Positions 63,745 through 64,000 of a stretch of 64,000 bases of DNA are shown piece after piece (the first letter of the stretch is position 1; every line of letters begins with the position of its first letter). Position numbers and translations under genes: made by a program. The notes under the pieces are model-generated. The model was given only the letters and a program-made list of their open reading frames with translations. It ran no database searches and was not told the DNA's origin. This DNA comes from Limnomonas spitsbergensis (taxonomy: Eukaryota > Chlorophyta > Chlorophyceae > Chlamydomonadales): positions 3,957,001 through 4,021,000 of the forward strand of contig JAYJMM010000039.1 in assembly GCA_037349105.1 (NCBI GenBank). The letters are read 5' to 3'.

Positions 63745-64000
63745 CTAACCTGCAAGCATGGCTGAGCACACAAGTGTTTGTGAGTGGGGGAGGTATGCGT
63801 GTGTGTTTTGGGGGGGGAGAAGTGAGCATGTGGGTAGGTGGGTGGGCGCAGGCATGGATGTCTGTGTGTGTGCGTGTGCATGTGGGCGGGTGTGGGTGGG
63901 TGCATGTGTGACATATATATGTACTGTTGATGACTTGATGTGGTGCCAGAAGGTTGCACTGTCTAAAGGATGGGGTCAGCTGTGCACAATTGTGCATGTT
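63745..64000 (-). repeat. Inverted duplication, copy 2 (partner at 49146-49425), cut by window edge
   Basis: The reverse complement of this segment matches the intron 1 segment of the F-box/LRR gene, from AATTGTGCACAGCTGACCCC through CATGCCTGCGCCCACCCACC to TGTGCTCAGCCATGCTTG. Since the match runs to the last base of the window it may extend further. Confidence 0.9.

Noticed and set aside
1..64000. tRNA, rRNA or organelle genes
   Set aside because: I found no cloverleaf, rRNA-like block or plastid/mitochondrial gene by eye; short tRNA-like stretches could be missed without a covariance search.

Overview
The window is nuclear DNA of a photosynthetic eukaryote, most probably a green alga. It has multi-exon genes with GT-AG (and two apparent GC-AG) introns, and one gene encodes a PsbP-domain protein with an RR-containing thylakoid-lumen targeting segment. 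The introns are full of minisatellites and CCCTAAA-type telomere-like words. A prasinophyte such as Cymbomonas would fit the CAGCTACA/ACCGGT-rich repeats, but that species guess is inference only. Most long ORFs in the window are translated tandem repeats, not genes; the real genes had to be assembled exon by exon using splice sites, reading phase and protein family patterns.

Layout. 1877-13605 (+): PsbP-domain lumenal protein, about 8 exons, with huge repeat-filled introns. 13606-21956: intergenic, with a decayed LINE retrotransposon (15500-17310), a short LINE tail flanked by an apparent target-site duplication, and a few unassigned ORF fragments. 21957-31678 (-): leucine-rich-repeat protein of 10 exons, most of them whole multiples of one 23-residue LRR. 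A 285-bp divergent spacer separates it from 31964-37943 (+): FAD-dependent monooxygenase resembling kynurenine 3-monooxygenase, 6 exons. 38345-42591: repeats, an unassigned minus-strand exon, a second LINE copy broken by an inversion, and an inverted copy of the PsbP gene 3' end. 42592-46753 (+): an unrecognised small gene, at least 4 exons. 48481-57599 (+): F-box-like/LRR (AMN1-type) protein, 10 exons. 59577-62575 (+): ankyrin-repeat protein, 3 exons seen, 3' end not found.

The unifying observation is that nearly every long tandem array in the introns appears to be built from a copy of the neighbouring exon-intron junction (exon end plus donor, or acceptor plus exon start). Pseudo-exons in all stages of decay lie next to the one copy that still fits the reading frame. 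This occurs in all six host genes and more than fifteen introns. It suggests a genome-wide process that repeatedly amplifies splice junctions, and is the best candidate here for something undescribed.

The genes do not form a pathway. They are unrelated housekeeping-type genes that share one pattern of intron growth.
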